Source of the DNA: Ekhidna sp. | GTDB taxonomy: Bacteria; Bacteroidota; Bacteroidia; Cytophagales; Cyclobacteriaceae | DNA length: 6,001 nt | Direction of reading: 5' to 3' | NCBI GenBank assembly: GCA_028821635.1 | Contig: JAPPDO010000255.1 | Span: 1 to 6,001 of the forward strand | In this document: piece after piece, positions 1-6,001 of the stretch | Layout: the number at the start of each line of letters is the position of its first letter | Numbering within the stretch: the first letter of the stretch is position 1 | The notes under the pieces: model-generated | What the model saw: only the letters and a program-made list of their open reading frames with translations | Database searches by the model: none | Told to the model about the DNA's origin: nothing | Position numbers and translations under genes: made by a program

Positions 1-909
1 AAAATGAACTTTTGTCTCCTTCGCCCAGTCCTTTTCATGACCTCTTTTTCTCAGGGCTTCCACCTCCTGATCGGGACCATCCTGACCAAGTTCGTCTTGC
101 AGCACACGAATTTGTTGTCTGAGAAAGTAGTCTCGTTGCTGCTGATCAATGTCCGTATGCACTTTTTCCTGAATTTCCCTTCTCAGTTGGAGCATGTGTA
201 AATCCCTTAGCATAAATTGTAACAGCTTTTCCGAGCGATCTTTTGGATCATTAATTTCCAATAATTTCTGCTTTTCAGCTACCTCAGCATTGATATTGGA
301 GGATAGGAAATGGGTTAGGAAATTGAAATCATCAATGTTATCAATAGCCACCTTTGCCTCCTTGGGGATTTCGGGGCTTAGATTCATGATTTCACTTGCG
401 GTGTCCTTCAGCGACTGAATAATCGCTCTTTGTTCCTTTTTGGAAATTGGTACTGACTTATCGGGCAATAGCTGATACCCAACGAGATGGTGGGGTTCTT
501 CCTGTATTCCTTCATTGATTTTAAAGCGTTTTTGACCCTGAATGATGATCGTAGTATTTCCGTCCGGAAGTACAATTATTTTGATGAGTTTTGCAATCGT
601 GCCTGTTCCAAATAAATCTTCAAAAGAGGGGTCTTCCGTTTTTACGTTTTTTTGGGCGACGACTCCGATTATGCGATCCCCGTTGTAGGCTTTTTTGACA
701 AGCTTTACAGACTTTGTTCGGCCTACTGTAATTGGAAGTACCACTCCGGGAAAAAGAACGGTATTTTTAATCGGCAGCACCGGCAGTCGGTTGGGAAGAT
801 GTTTATCATCAACCTGATTTTCCTCCGGAGCGATTACTTGTATTAATTCCTCGGGGTCTTCATTTATGAATTCCGGAAAAAGAGTCGTCTTGAATGCTAC
901 TTCTCCCAT
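1..909 (-). CDS. lon: ATP-dependent protease Lon (endopeptidase La), N-terminal part, truncated by window edge
   Basis: Lon is a cytoplasmic homo-hexameric AAA+ serine protease that unfolds and degrades damaged and regulatory proteins. The visible 303 residues begin with a short acidic leader (1-40). The Lon N (substrate-binding) domain follows, opened by the hallmark stretch RLPVLPIKNTVLFPG (about 41-55) and continuing to about residue 240. After that come the long charged helices, with DYFLRQQIRVLQDELG (260-275) matching the family's conserved segment before the ATPase domain. The Walker motifs and the Ser-Lys protease dyad are not visible because the reading frame leaves the window at base 1. 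Family members are about 800 residues long, so roughly 500 are missing here. The ATG at 907-909 is the first ATG after an in-frame TAA upstream. A TTG further upstream in frame is possible but less likely. The gene is transcribed divergently from the OmpA-family gene. No frameshift was seen. Confidence 0.97.
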   Translation of the reverse strand, partial: MGEVAFKTTLFPEFINEDPEELIQVIAPEENQVDDKHLPNRLPVLPIKNTVLFPGVVLPITVGRTKSVKLVKKAYNGDRIIGVVAQKNVKTEDPSFEDLFGTGTIAKLIKIIVLPDGNTTIIIQGQKRFKINEGIQEEPHHLVGYQLLPDKSVPISKKEQRAIIQSLKDTASEIMNLSPEIPKEAKVAIDNIDDFNFLTHFLSSNINAEVAEKQKLLEINDPKDRSEKLLQFMLRDLHMLQLRREIQEKVHTDIDQQQRDYFLRQQIRVLQDELGQDGPDQEVEALRKRGHEKDWAKETKVHF

Positions 910-1053
910 AAATGTCAGGCTGGCAGATTTTTTGAAATTCAACTTTTTATTTTAGTGGCTAAGTTAGCTCAATCGTTATGCCAAGATAAAAGATTGATCT
1001 AAATAGTAGTAATTTTAGCCTAAATATTGATTCTTTACTGACTAATCGGCAGT
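910..1053. promoter_or_regulatory. Divergent intergenic region between lon and the OmpA-family gene
   Basis: These 144 AT-rich bases must hold the start signals of both divergent genes. The tetramer CTAA or its complement TTAG occurs at 952-955, 959-962, 964-967, 999-1002, 1015-1018, 1020-1023 and 1042-1045. Several are paired as short inverted repeats: TTAG-tgg-CTAA (952-962), CTAA-g-TTAG (959-967) and TTTAG-c-CTAAA (1014-1024). CTAAATA is also directly repeated at 999 and 1020, 21 bases apart. This could be an operator shared by the two genes, or chance in AT-rich DNA. No clear plus-strand promoter box and no Shine-Dalgarno sequence before the ATG at 1054 were found. Confidence 0.5.
981..988 (-). 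promoter_or_regulatory. Possible -7 box of the lon promoter
   Basis: On the minus strand this reads TATCTTGG, one mismatch from the Bacteroidota -7 consensus TAnnTTTG. It lies about 70 bases upstream of the lon start codon, a plausible leader length. No good TTG (-33) element is found about 20 bases further upstream, so the call is weak. Confidence 0.3.
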
Positions 1054-3057
1054 ATGATAAAACTGATTAAGTACCAAATTAGATTCTTTTTAACTTTTTT
1101 GAGTTCGTTCGTTTTTGCTCAGAAAAATGAAAACGAATTGCCAATATTGATTGATTCTGCATCCCATGATATTGTTTACAACGTTTATGAATTCAGAGGA
1201 GTCAACAGATACCCAAAATATTATAATGAACCTCAACTAAAAAAAATTAATCAACTTGACAGATTGGGGCATTGGGAAGCCTATTACAGAGAACTTAAAA
1301 GATATGTTGGGAAGTTTGGGATTCAAAATTTCTATAAGGATACGCAGCTTATTTGGAAATTAGCTAAAATGACCGAACTTTTCGGTGATCCCAACGAGGC
1401 TAAGACCTTATACAGGATGGTACTGAGGCATCATTATAAAGGGATTGATATTAAAGAAATTGAACTTTACTATGACTCACTGAACAGACAGGCTGCGGAG
1501 CAGTTTGTTCCAATTGATTATTATTATGAGTTGGTTGAGCACCGAAAGCTGATCGATACATTGAGACCTCCCAGAGGTGTACTCTTAAATATGGGAGCAC
1601 TTGTCAATAGTCGTAGTGCAGACTATGGCCCCTCACTGAGCATAAATAATGACATATTATTATTCACTTCAAAGAGAAAGCTGGCAGATCGAAGTATTAC
1701 ATTTAAGCCTGATGAGGATTTATACATTAGCAAAAAAGACCACTACAAAACCTGGTCTAAGGCTTCTCCGATTGATGACTTAAATACCAAATATAATGAA
1801 GGCTCGCCATGTATAAGTAGTGACGGCAAGACACTTGTTTTTTCAAGGTGTTTCAGTCCCGGCATTATCGGGCACTGTGACCTGTTTATTTCAACGTTAG
1901 AAGATGACAGCACATGGGCCGCTCCAAAGAATCTAGGGCCGGCAATTAACAGTGTGGCCTGGGACTCGCATCCGGCATTGTCTCGCACAGGAGATACCTT
2001 GTTTTTTGCCTCCGATAGATTGGGAGGATTTGGATTATCGGATATTTATTATTCTACTAAGAATAAAAAAGGAGATTGGCAGCCTGCTTTAAACCTAGGC
2101 CCGGTGATTAACACCAGAAAGAATGACCTCAGTCCATTTTATCATCCGGTTCATGATGTTCTTTACTTTAGTTCGGATGGACAGTTGTATAACTTTGGTG
2201 AATTTGATATTTATAAGGCTTATCATGTGGACGGTTACTGGACTGAGCCTCAAAACATTGGACCATTAGTAAATGGCAGAGGCAGCGAGCTTTACTTTAC
2301 GGTTGATTCTAAATCAGAGTTTTTGTTTTATGCAAGGTCTTCGTCGAAAGACATAGATAAGCAGGATATTTATTCATTCCCCCTACCAATGGATGCGCAG
2401 CCTGAAGCTACCACGCCGGTTACAGGCACCCTCACTGATTCACTGACCGGTGCGCCTTTTGCGGGGATTGTCTCCATTGTAGATTTAGATAGAGGCCAGG
2501 AGGTAGCTCCAAAATTTCTTAAAAAAGATGGCTCATTTGAGTTCAATCTTGTGAACAATAGAAACTATCTGCTCATACTTCAGGGCGATGATTTTTTTAG
2601 AATCGAAGAGATCTTTTACCTTGACGGGTCGCTTGAGTTAAGCAAAGTCACAGAACCGATTGCCTCCAAAGTAAAGTTTGAATCCATTGAATTTGATGTA
2701 GGTAAGTCTGACCTCAAGACAGAGATGTATGCAGACTTAAATAAAATTGTCAACTTTTTATATGACAATTTAGAATTCAAACTGAAGATATCCGGTCACA
2801 CTGATTCAGTAGGTGATCCTGATAAAAACTTGCAATTATCTAAGGATAGAGCACAAGTGATTGAAGATTACATCGTGATTTTCGCAGGAATCCTGGAGGA
2901 GAGGGTCTTATCTCAGGGCTTTGGAAATACAAGACCAATAATAGAAAATGAACGGACGGCGGAGGATAGAAAACTCAACAGAAGGGTAGAGTTTGAAATT
3001 TACAGAGAGGCTCCTAAAACATTGGATGAGTTAGAAGCCAACGAGCGAGGATTCTAA
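1054..3057 (+). CDS. Secreted PD40/OmpA-family protein with PorE-like domain order
   Basis: This 667-residue protein is predicted to act in the periplasm. Residues 1-22 form a Sec signal peptide (KLIKYQIR, then FFLTFLSSFVFA, cleaved before Q23). There is no lipobox cysteine. Helical, TPR-like sequence spans about 68-145. Five PD40 (WD40-like) propeller blades follow, beginning near 190, 248, 303, 357 and 409; each pairs an 'S/P..S..G..L.F.S' strand with a later D(I/L)Y or DLF strand. A carboxypeptidase-regulatory-like beta domain lies at about 455-525. The C-terminal OmpA domain (about 541-650) carries GHTDSVGD...N..LS..RA (581-600), including the Asp584 and Arg599 expected to bind peptidoglycan diaminopimelate, and NRRVEF (642-647). 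Established knowledge: this domain order and length match PorE, a periplasmic part of the type IX secretion system of Bacteroidota. Described PorE is a lipoprotein, unlike this one, and Bacteroidota encode many PD40-OmpA paralogues, so the specific role is an inference. The gene is monocistronic here and its stop overlaps that of convergent rseP. Confidence 0.9.
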   Translation: MIKLIKYQIRFFLTFLSSFVFAQKNENELPILIDSASHDIVYNVYEFRGVNRYPKYYNEPQLKKINQLDRLGHWEAYYRELKRYVGKFGIQNFYKDTQLIWKLAKMTELFGDPNEAKTLYRMVLRHHYKGIDIKEIELYYDSLNRQAAEQFVPIDYYYELVEHRKLIDTLRPPRGVLLNMGALVNSRSADYGPSLSINNDILLFTSKRKLADRSITFKPDEDLYISKKDHYKTWSKASPIDDLNTKYNEGSPCISSDGKTLVFSRCFSPGIIGHCDLFISTLEDDSTWAAPKNLGPAINSVAWDSHPALSRTGDTLFFASDRLGGFGLSDIYYSTKNKKGDWQPALNLGPVINTRKNDLSPFYHPVHDVLYFSSDGQLYNFGEFDIYKAYHVDGYWTEPQNIGPLVNGRGSELYFTVDSKSEFLFYARSSSKDIDKQDIYSFPLPMDAQPEATTPVTGTLTDSLTGAPFAGIVSIVDLDRGQEVAPKFLKKDGSFEFNLVNNRNYLLILQGDDFFRIEEIFYLDGSLELSKVTEPIASKVKFESIEFDVGKSDLKTEMYADLNKIVNFLYDNLEFKLKISGHTDSVGDPDKNLQLSKDRAQVIEDYIVIFAGILEERVLSQGFGNTRPIIENERTAEDRKLNRRVEFEIYREAPKTLDELEANERGF

Positions 3058-4364
3058 AAGTTGATGATGTCATTGGCTATGATGAAGACCGTCAATGACA
3101 ACAAAATTATCATCCCAAATTTTTGTGCATTTTCAAGAAAACGATCGGAAGGCTCTCTTCCGCTAATAATTTCCCAAGTTAAAAACATCACATGACCCCC
3201 GTCTAATGCGGGAATTGGAAGAAAATTCATGAATGCCAGAATCATGGAAAGCATGGCTACCAGCGACCAGAAACGATTCCAGTCCCAGTTTCCTCCAAAT
3301 TGTTTCATAATACCAATCGGACCCATGACAGATTTTCTGGGATCAATATCTCCAGAGAATATTTTTTTAAAACCCTTAATATTCAGCCAGAGGAAAAGGA
3401 AGCCTTCGGAGGTACCGGTTCCGACAGCTTCAAAAAATTTAAAGTCACGTTTTGTGAAATTTAGCTCTGTCTGAACATAAAATCCAATAGTTCCCTCATC
3501 AGTGACTTGAGCAGTTAATTCTTTCTTAGCTCCGTTTCTTTCAATCAATAAATTGACCTCTTCCCCTTTTTTTGTAGCCAAAAAGGCTGTCACCTCATCA
3601 TAATAATTTATCATCTCCCCGTCCATTGCAATAATCCTGTCACCGGATTCCAGCCCAGCCAATGCGGCATTACTTTTTTGAACAACGGAGCCTATGGAGA
3701 AGGGTATTCTTGGACTGATTACTGAATCCCTGCTTTGCCTGTTAGCGATTTTTCCAATAAAATCATTTGGCAGATTAACTCTTACTTCTTGACCATCCCG
3801 CTGAACGGTGTAATAGCTGTCGCTTTCGAGAAGCAGATTTGGACTTATAATATCCGAAAATCGCTCAAAATCCTTGCCATTGATGGATAAAACCCTGTCG
3901 CCGGTCTGAAATCCCAACTGCTCACCCAAATCATGGGCAACGATCCCGTTTTTGTTTAATTCTTCTTTTGTTAAGTAGGCCTCTCCATTAACCAGTGCCA
4001 AAACAATAAAAATGATAATGCCGAGAGCCAAGTTGACCAAAATACCCCCCATCATCACTATCAGACGCTGCCATGCGGGTTTTGCTCTAAATTCCCACGG
4101 CTCGGGTTCTGCACTCATTGATTTTGTATCAAGCGATTCGTCAATCATTCCGGCTATCTTCACAAAACCGCCCAAAGGGATTGCCCCAATAGAGTATTCG
4201 GTTTCTCCGAACCGCTTGCCCCAGATTTTTGGTGGAAAGCCGATGGAATACTTCTCCACTTTCATTCCAAAAATCTTTGCCGCAATTAAGTGTCCCCATT
4301 CGTGAACGCCTACCAAGATAGACAGCCCTAATAAAAGCTGGCCAACCATTATTATTGTTTCCAT
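3054..4364 (-). CDS. rseP: RIP metalloprotease RseP (site-2 protease, M50 family)
   Basis: RseP is a zinc intramembrane protease of the inner membrane. In characterised bacteria it cleaves anti-sigma factors and leftover signal peptides within the membrane. The protein is 436 residues, typical of the family. The zinc motif HEWGH is at 21-25 in the first membrane segment (about 4-24). A conserved loop, PLGGFVKIAGM (63-73), follows. Other membrane segments lie near 100-122, 358-385 and 408-428. Two periplasmic PDZ domains span about 130-195 and 215-290 (QTGDRVLSING and ESGDRIIAMDG). The second catalytic motif NFLPIPALDGG (370-380) contains the metal-binding Asp378. All key residues are present. 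The ATG directly follows the dxr stop codon (TAAATG, no gap), which suggests translational coupling in a dxr-rseP operon. No anti-sigma factor or ECF sigma gene lies in the window, so its substrate here is unknown. The TAG stop overlaps the convergent OmpA-family gene's TAA by 4 bases, leaving no intergenic terminator. Confidence 0.97.
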   Translation of the reverse strand: METIIMVGQLLLGLSILVGVHEWGHLIAAKIFGMKVEKYSIGFPPKIWGKRFGETEYSIGAIPLGGFVKIAGMIDESLDTKSMSAEPEPWEFRAKPAWQRLIVMMGGILVNLALGIIIFIVLALVNGEAYLTKEELNKNGIVAHDLGEQLGFQTGDRVLSINGKDFERFSDIISPNLLLESDSYYTVQRDGQEVRVNLPNDFIGKIANRQSRDSVISPRIPFSIGSVVQKSNAALAGLESGDRIIAMDGEMINYYDEVTAFLATKKGEEVNLLIERNGAKKELTAQVTDEGTIGFYVQTELNFTKRDFKFFEAVGTGTSEGFLFLWLNIKGFKKIFSGDIDPRKSVMGPIGIMKQFGGNWDWNRFWSLVAMLSMILAFMNFLPIPALDGGHVMFLTWEIISGREPSDRFLENAQKFGMIILLSLTVFIIANDIINF

Positions 4365-5519
4365 TTATCTGATTAATTCGAGTGCTTTAATTCTGGTTTC
4401 TTTATCCGTTGCTATGAAATCCTCCAATAAAGGACTGCGAATATAACTCACCTTTGCCATGCAAGATTCAATCACATCCGAAATTTCGAGGAAGCCCACA
4501 CGGTCTTCCAAAAATCCTTTAACTGCAATTTCATTAGCTGCATTCAAAATACACGGCAGATTACCTCCTTTTCTGCCCGCTTCAATGGCCAGTGTAAGGT
4601 TTCTAAAAGTCGCTGTATCAGGTTCTTCAAAAGTCAGGTTGGGATAATCCGAAAAATTGAATCTTGGAAAATCGGAATGAAGCCTTTCGGGATAACTCAG
4701 TGCAAACTGTATCGGAACTCTCATATCAGGAAGTCCCAGTTGAGCCTTTACCGAAGCATCTTCAAATTGGACTAAAGAATGGATGATCGATTGAGGATGG
4801 ACAATGACTTCAATCTGGTCAAAGTCTACAGCAAACAACCATTTTGCCTCAATGACCTCTAATCCTTTGTTCACCATGGTGGCCGAATCTACAGTAATCT
4901 TCGCTCCCATATTCCAGTTGGGATGCTTTAGTGCCTGCTCTTTTTTTACCTCTGCACAAAAACTTCGATCCTTCCCCCTAAAAGGACCTCCTGAAGCTGT
5001 CAAAATAAGTCTTTCAATAGGATTATGAAATTCCCCAACGAGACACTGGAAGATGGCAGAGTGCTCAGAGTCAATCGGAAGAATATCCACGCCATGCTCA
5101 CGGGCAAGTGTTGTAATCAACGATCCTGCGACCACAAGGGTTTCTTTGTTAGCCAGAGCGATAGTCTTCCCTGATTTTACAGCATTGATCGTTGGCAGAA
5201 GGCCGGCACATCCAACCAACGCACTCACAACCACATCTATCGACTCCATCTCAACCACAGAGGCGATGGCCTTTTCACCGGAATAAACTTTTATACCTAG
5301 CGGATCAAGTGCATCAAAGACCCGATCGTATAGCTTATCGTTGCCAATGACCGCACAATTCGGCTGAAACAATCTTCCTTGCTCAATAAGCAACTCAGCA
5401 TTATGCTGAGCTGTGATAACTTCTACCTCAAACTTTTCTTTATGCTTACTGACCACCTCCAAAGTCTGAGTACCAATGGAGCCCGTAGAGCCAAGAATAG
5501 CGATTGATCTTTTATCCAT
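4365..5519 (-). CDS. dxr: 1-deoxy-D-xylulose 5-phosphate reductoisomerase (DXR/IspC)
   Basis: DXR converts 1-deoxy-D-xylulose 5-phosphate to 2-C-methyl-D-erythritol 4-phosphate using NADPH and a divalent metal. It is the committed step of the MEP isoprenoid pathway and acts in the cytoplasm. The 384-residue protein starts MDKRSIAILG and has the NADPH-binding GSTGSIG (10-16). The segment ALANKETLV (121-129) is conserved. The metal ligands lie in PIDSEHSAIFQ (148-158, Asp150 and Glu152) and NKGLE (217-221, Glu221). The active-site loop includes TASGGPFR (174-181) and HPNWNMG (199-205, Trp202). VHPQSIIHS (240-248) and NAANE (326-330) complete the family pattern. No key residue is missing. The reading frame is open upstream to a TTG at 5580-5582. 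That would add 21 unconserved residues and place the start inside the likely -7 box, so the ATG at 5517-5519 is preferred. The gene is first in the operon, followed at zero distance by rseP. Confidence 0.98.
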   Translation of the reverse strand: MDKRSIAILGSTGSIGTQTLEVVSKHKEKFEVEVITAQHNAELLIEQGRLFQPNCAVIGNDKLYDRVFDALDPLGIKVYSGEKAIASVVEMESIDVVVSALVGCAGLLPTINAVKSGKTIALANKETLVVAGSLITTLAREHGVDILPIDSEHSAIFQCLVGEFHNPIERLILTASGGPFRGKDRSFCAEVKKEQALKHPNWNMGAKITVDSATMVNKGLEVIEAKWLFAVDFDQIEVIVHPQSIIHSLVQFEDASVKAQLGLPDMRVPIQFALSYPERLHSDFPRFNFSDYPNLTFEEPDTATFRNLTLAIEAGRKGGNLPCILNAANEIAVKGFLEDRVGFLEISDVIESCMAKVSYIRSPLLEDFIATDKETRIKALELIR

Positions 5520-5579
5520 ATATTCACAGGAAAAGGAAAAAACAACAGCGATACATGCTTTTTTGTTTTGGAATGAAAA

Positions 5580-5587
5580 CAAAGATA
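5580..5587 (-). promoter_or_regulatory. Probable -7 box of the dxr-rseP promoter
   Basis: On the minus strand this reads TATCTTTG, a perfect match to the Bacteroidota -7 consensus TAnnTTTG. It would put the transcript start near 5573-5575 and give a leader of roughly 55 bases before the dxr ATG at 5519. A clear TTG -33 element is missing at the expected distance, so strength is uncertain. The box supports the shorter dxr start. Confidence 0.55.
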
Positions 5588-5663
5588 TAGTCCTTTCGGT
5601 CAGTTAGTGAGCCGCTTTTTAAGAGCCGATAATCCCCACAAAGAGCCACCTAGCCTAAGCGTA

Positions 5664-5687
5664 GATTGTATCGTGGATTGTATCCAT
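5664..5687. repeat. Two-copy 12-base tandem duplication
   Basis: GATTGTATC occurs at 5664-5672 and again at 5676-5684. The two 12-base units share their first nine bases and differ in the last three (GTG versus CAT). It probably reflects local slippage; a binding-site pair is possible, as it lies about 80-100 bases upstream of the dxr -7 box. Confidence 0.7.
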
Positions 5688-5785
5688 GCTTTAATATGTT
5701 TTGCCAGTCCTTTAGCAAGGGAATAAACAAGAATAAATATCAAGGTGCAATTACAAACTACACCTAGATGGGGGTTGTTGCAAAT

Positions 5786-5840
5786 CTCTCTCCGTGCCCT
5801 CCATGACTTCTTGGTGCCCTTTGTGTGCCCTCTGTGGTTC
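5786..5840. repeat. Degenerate short-unit repeat of the 'CACAGAGGG' type
   Basis: The plus strand carries three exact GTGCCCT copies (5794-5800, 5814-5820, 5825-5831). Read on the minus strand it is a string of imperfect 9-11 base units: CACAGAGGG, CACACAAAGGG, CACCAAGAAGT, CATGGAGGG, CACGGAGAG. The composition is strongly purine-rich on the minus strand. From memory, such sequences are dispersed between genes of many environmental bacteria, where they give spurious predicted proteins beginning 'NHRGH'; the minus-strand frame here does begin NHRGHTKGTKK after its start. That link has not been tested by a search. Confidence 0.65.
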
Positions 5841-5968
5841 AATCGTTAGTTAGTTTGGTCAGCGAAGGCATGATACAAACAAAAACAAAAATCATAGCAA
5901 TCCTAACAATCAAATAAATCCTGTTCAAGACAAATCACACCCGGAGAGAAAAAAAAGTTAAAAAAAAC

Positions 5969-5999
5969 TTGCAATCATAAAAACAGTGTTGTATCATTG
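5969..5999 (+). promoter_or_regulatory. Bacteroidota-type promoter for a gene beyond the right edge
   Basis: A TTG at 5969-5971 is followed after 20 bases by TATCATTG (5992-5999), one mismatch from TAnnTTTG. This spacing fits the Bacteroidota sigma-70 consensus. An A-rich tract at 5945-5967 lies just upstream, where an UP-like element would be. The transcript would start just outside the window on the plus strand, divergent from dxr-rseP. The gene it serves cannot be seen. Confidence 0.6.
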
Positions 6000-6001
6000 C
6001 A

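Larger units (their letters stand above)
5588..5968. other. Long non-coding spacer upstream of dxr
   Basis: About 380 bases without a convincing gene. The stretch contains a 12-base tandem duplication (5664-5687), a degenerate repeat (5786-5840), an A/C-rich stretch (about 5876-5895) and an A-tract (5945-5967) leading into the right-edge promoter. An 80-codon minus-strand frame at 5600-5842 starts with TTG, has no recognisable domain, and its first third is a translation of the degenerate repeat, so it is not called as a gene. No tRNA-like or other RNA fold was recognised by eye. Confidence 0.6.

Noticed and set aside
3000..3110. A terminator between the convergent OmpA-family gene and rseP
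   Set aside because: The genes overlap by 4 bases and I saw no clear GC-rich hairpin followed by a T-run on either strand at the junction.
3229..5286. Plus-strand open frames opposite rseP and dxr
   Set aside because: They lie antisense inside two well-supported conserved genes and show no domain-like sequence.
5520..5582. A 21-residue N-terminal extension of DXR
   Set aside because: It would start at a TTG within the probable promoter box, and DXR proteins begin close to the GSTGSIG motif, as the ATG at 5519 gives.
5786..5840. A CRISPR array
   Set aside because: The units are 9-11 bases, imperfect and adjacent, with no regular spacers and no cas genes nearby.
5600..5842. An 80-codon minus-strand open frame upstream of dxr
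   Set aside because: It begins with TTG, has no recognisable domain, its N-terminal third is a translation of the degenerate repeat and its middle contains the tandem duplication. Such NHRGH-type frames are typical false genes.

Overview
The window looks like chromosomal DNA of a Bacteroidota bacterium, probably Cytophagales-like. The evidence is three-fold: the protein types (a PD40/OmpA 'PorE-like' periplasmic protein, plus Bacteroidota-style Lon, RseP and DXR), the lack of clear Shine-Dalgarno sequences at starts, and promoter-like boxes of the Bacteroidota type (TTG, about 20 bases, then TAnnTTTG). The order-level placement is an inference. No mobile element, CRISPR array, tRNA or rRNA is visible.

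Layout, left to right. Positions 1-909 (minus strand) hold the first 303 codons of the ATP-dependent protease Lon, cut by the left edge. Positions 910-1053 are a divergent intergenic region rich in CTAA/TTAG half-sites. Positions 1054-3057 (plus) encode a secreted 667-residue protein. Its order of TPR-like helices, five PD40 propeller blades, a regulatory-like beta domain and an OmpA peptidoglycan-binding domain is that of the type IX secretion protein PorE. Positions 3054-4364 (minus) encode the site-2 membrane protease RseP, whose stop codon overlaps the stop of the OmpA gene tail-to-tail. Positions 4365-5519 (minus) encode DXR, the first committed enzyme of the MEP isoprenoid pathway. It lies directly upstream of rseP with zero bases between them, so dxr-rseP is almost certainly one transcript, probably starting at a TATCTTTG box at 5580-5587.

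Positions 5588-5968 contain no convincing gene. They hold a 12-base tandem duplication and a degenerate GTGCCCT-type purine/pyrimidine-biased repeat. This repeat resembles a sequence that often produces spurious 'NHRGH...' ORFs in environmental genomes. The right edge (5969-6001) looks like a strong plus-strand promoter for a gene beyond the window.

Functionally this is a housekeeping and cell-envelope neighbourhood: cytoplasmic proteolysis (Lon), intramembrane proteolysis (RseP), isoprenoid precursor synthesis (DXR) and an outer-envelope peptidoglycan-anchoring protein. I do not see a clearly new system. The points most worth following up are the PorE-like protein without a lipobox, the half-site cluster between lon and that gene, and the repeat at 5786-5840.
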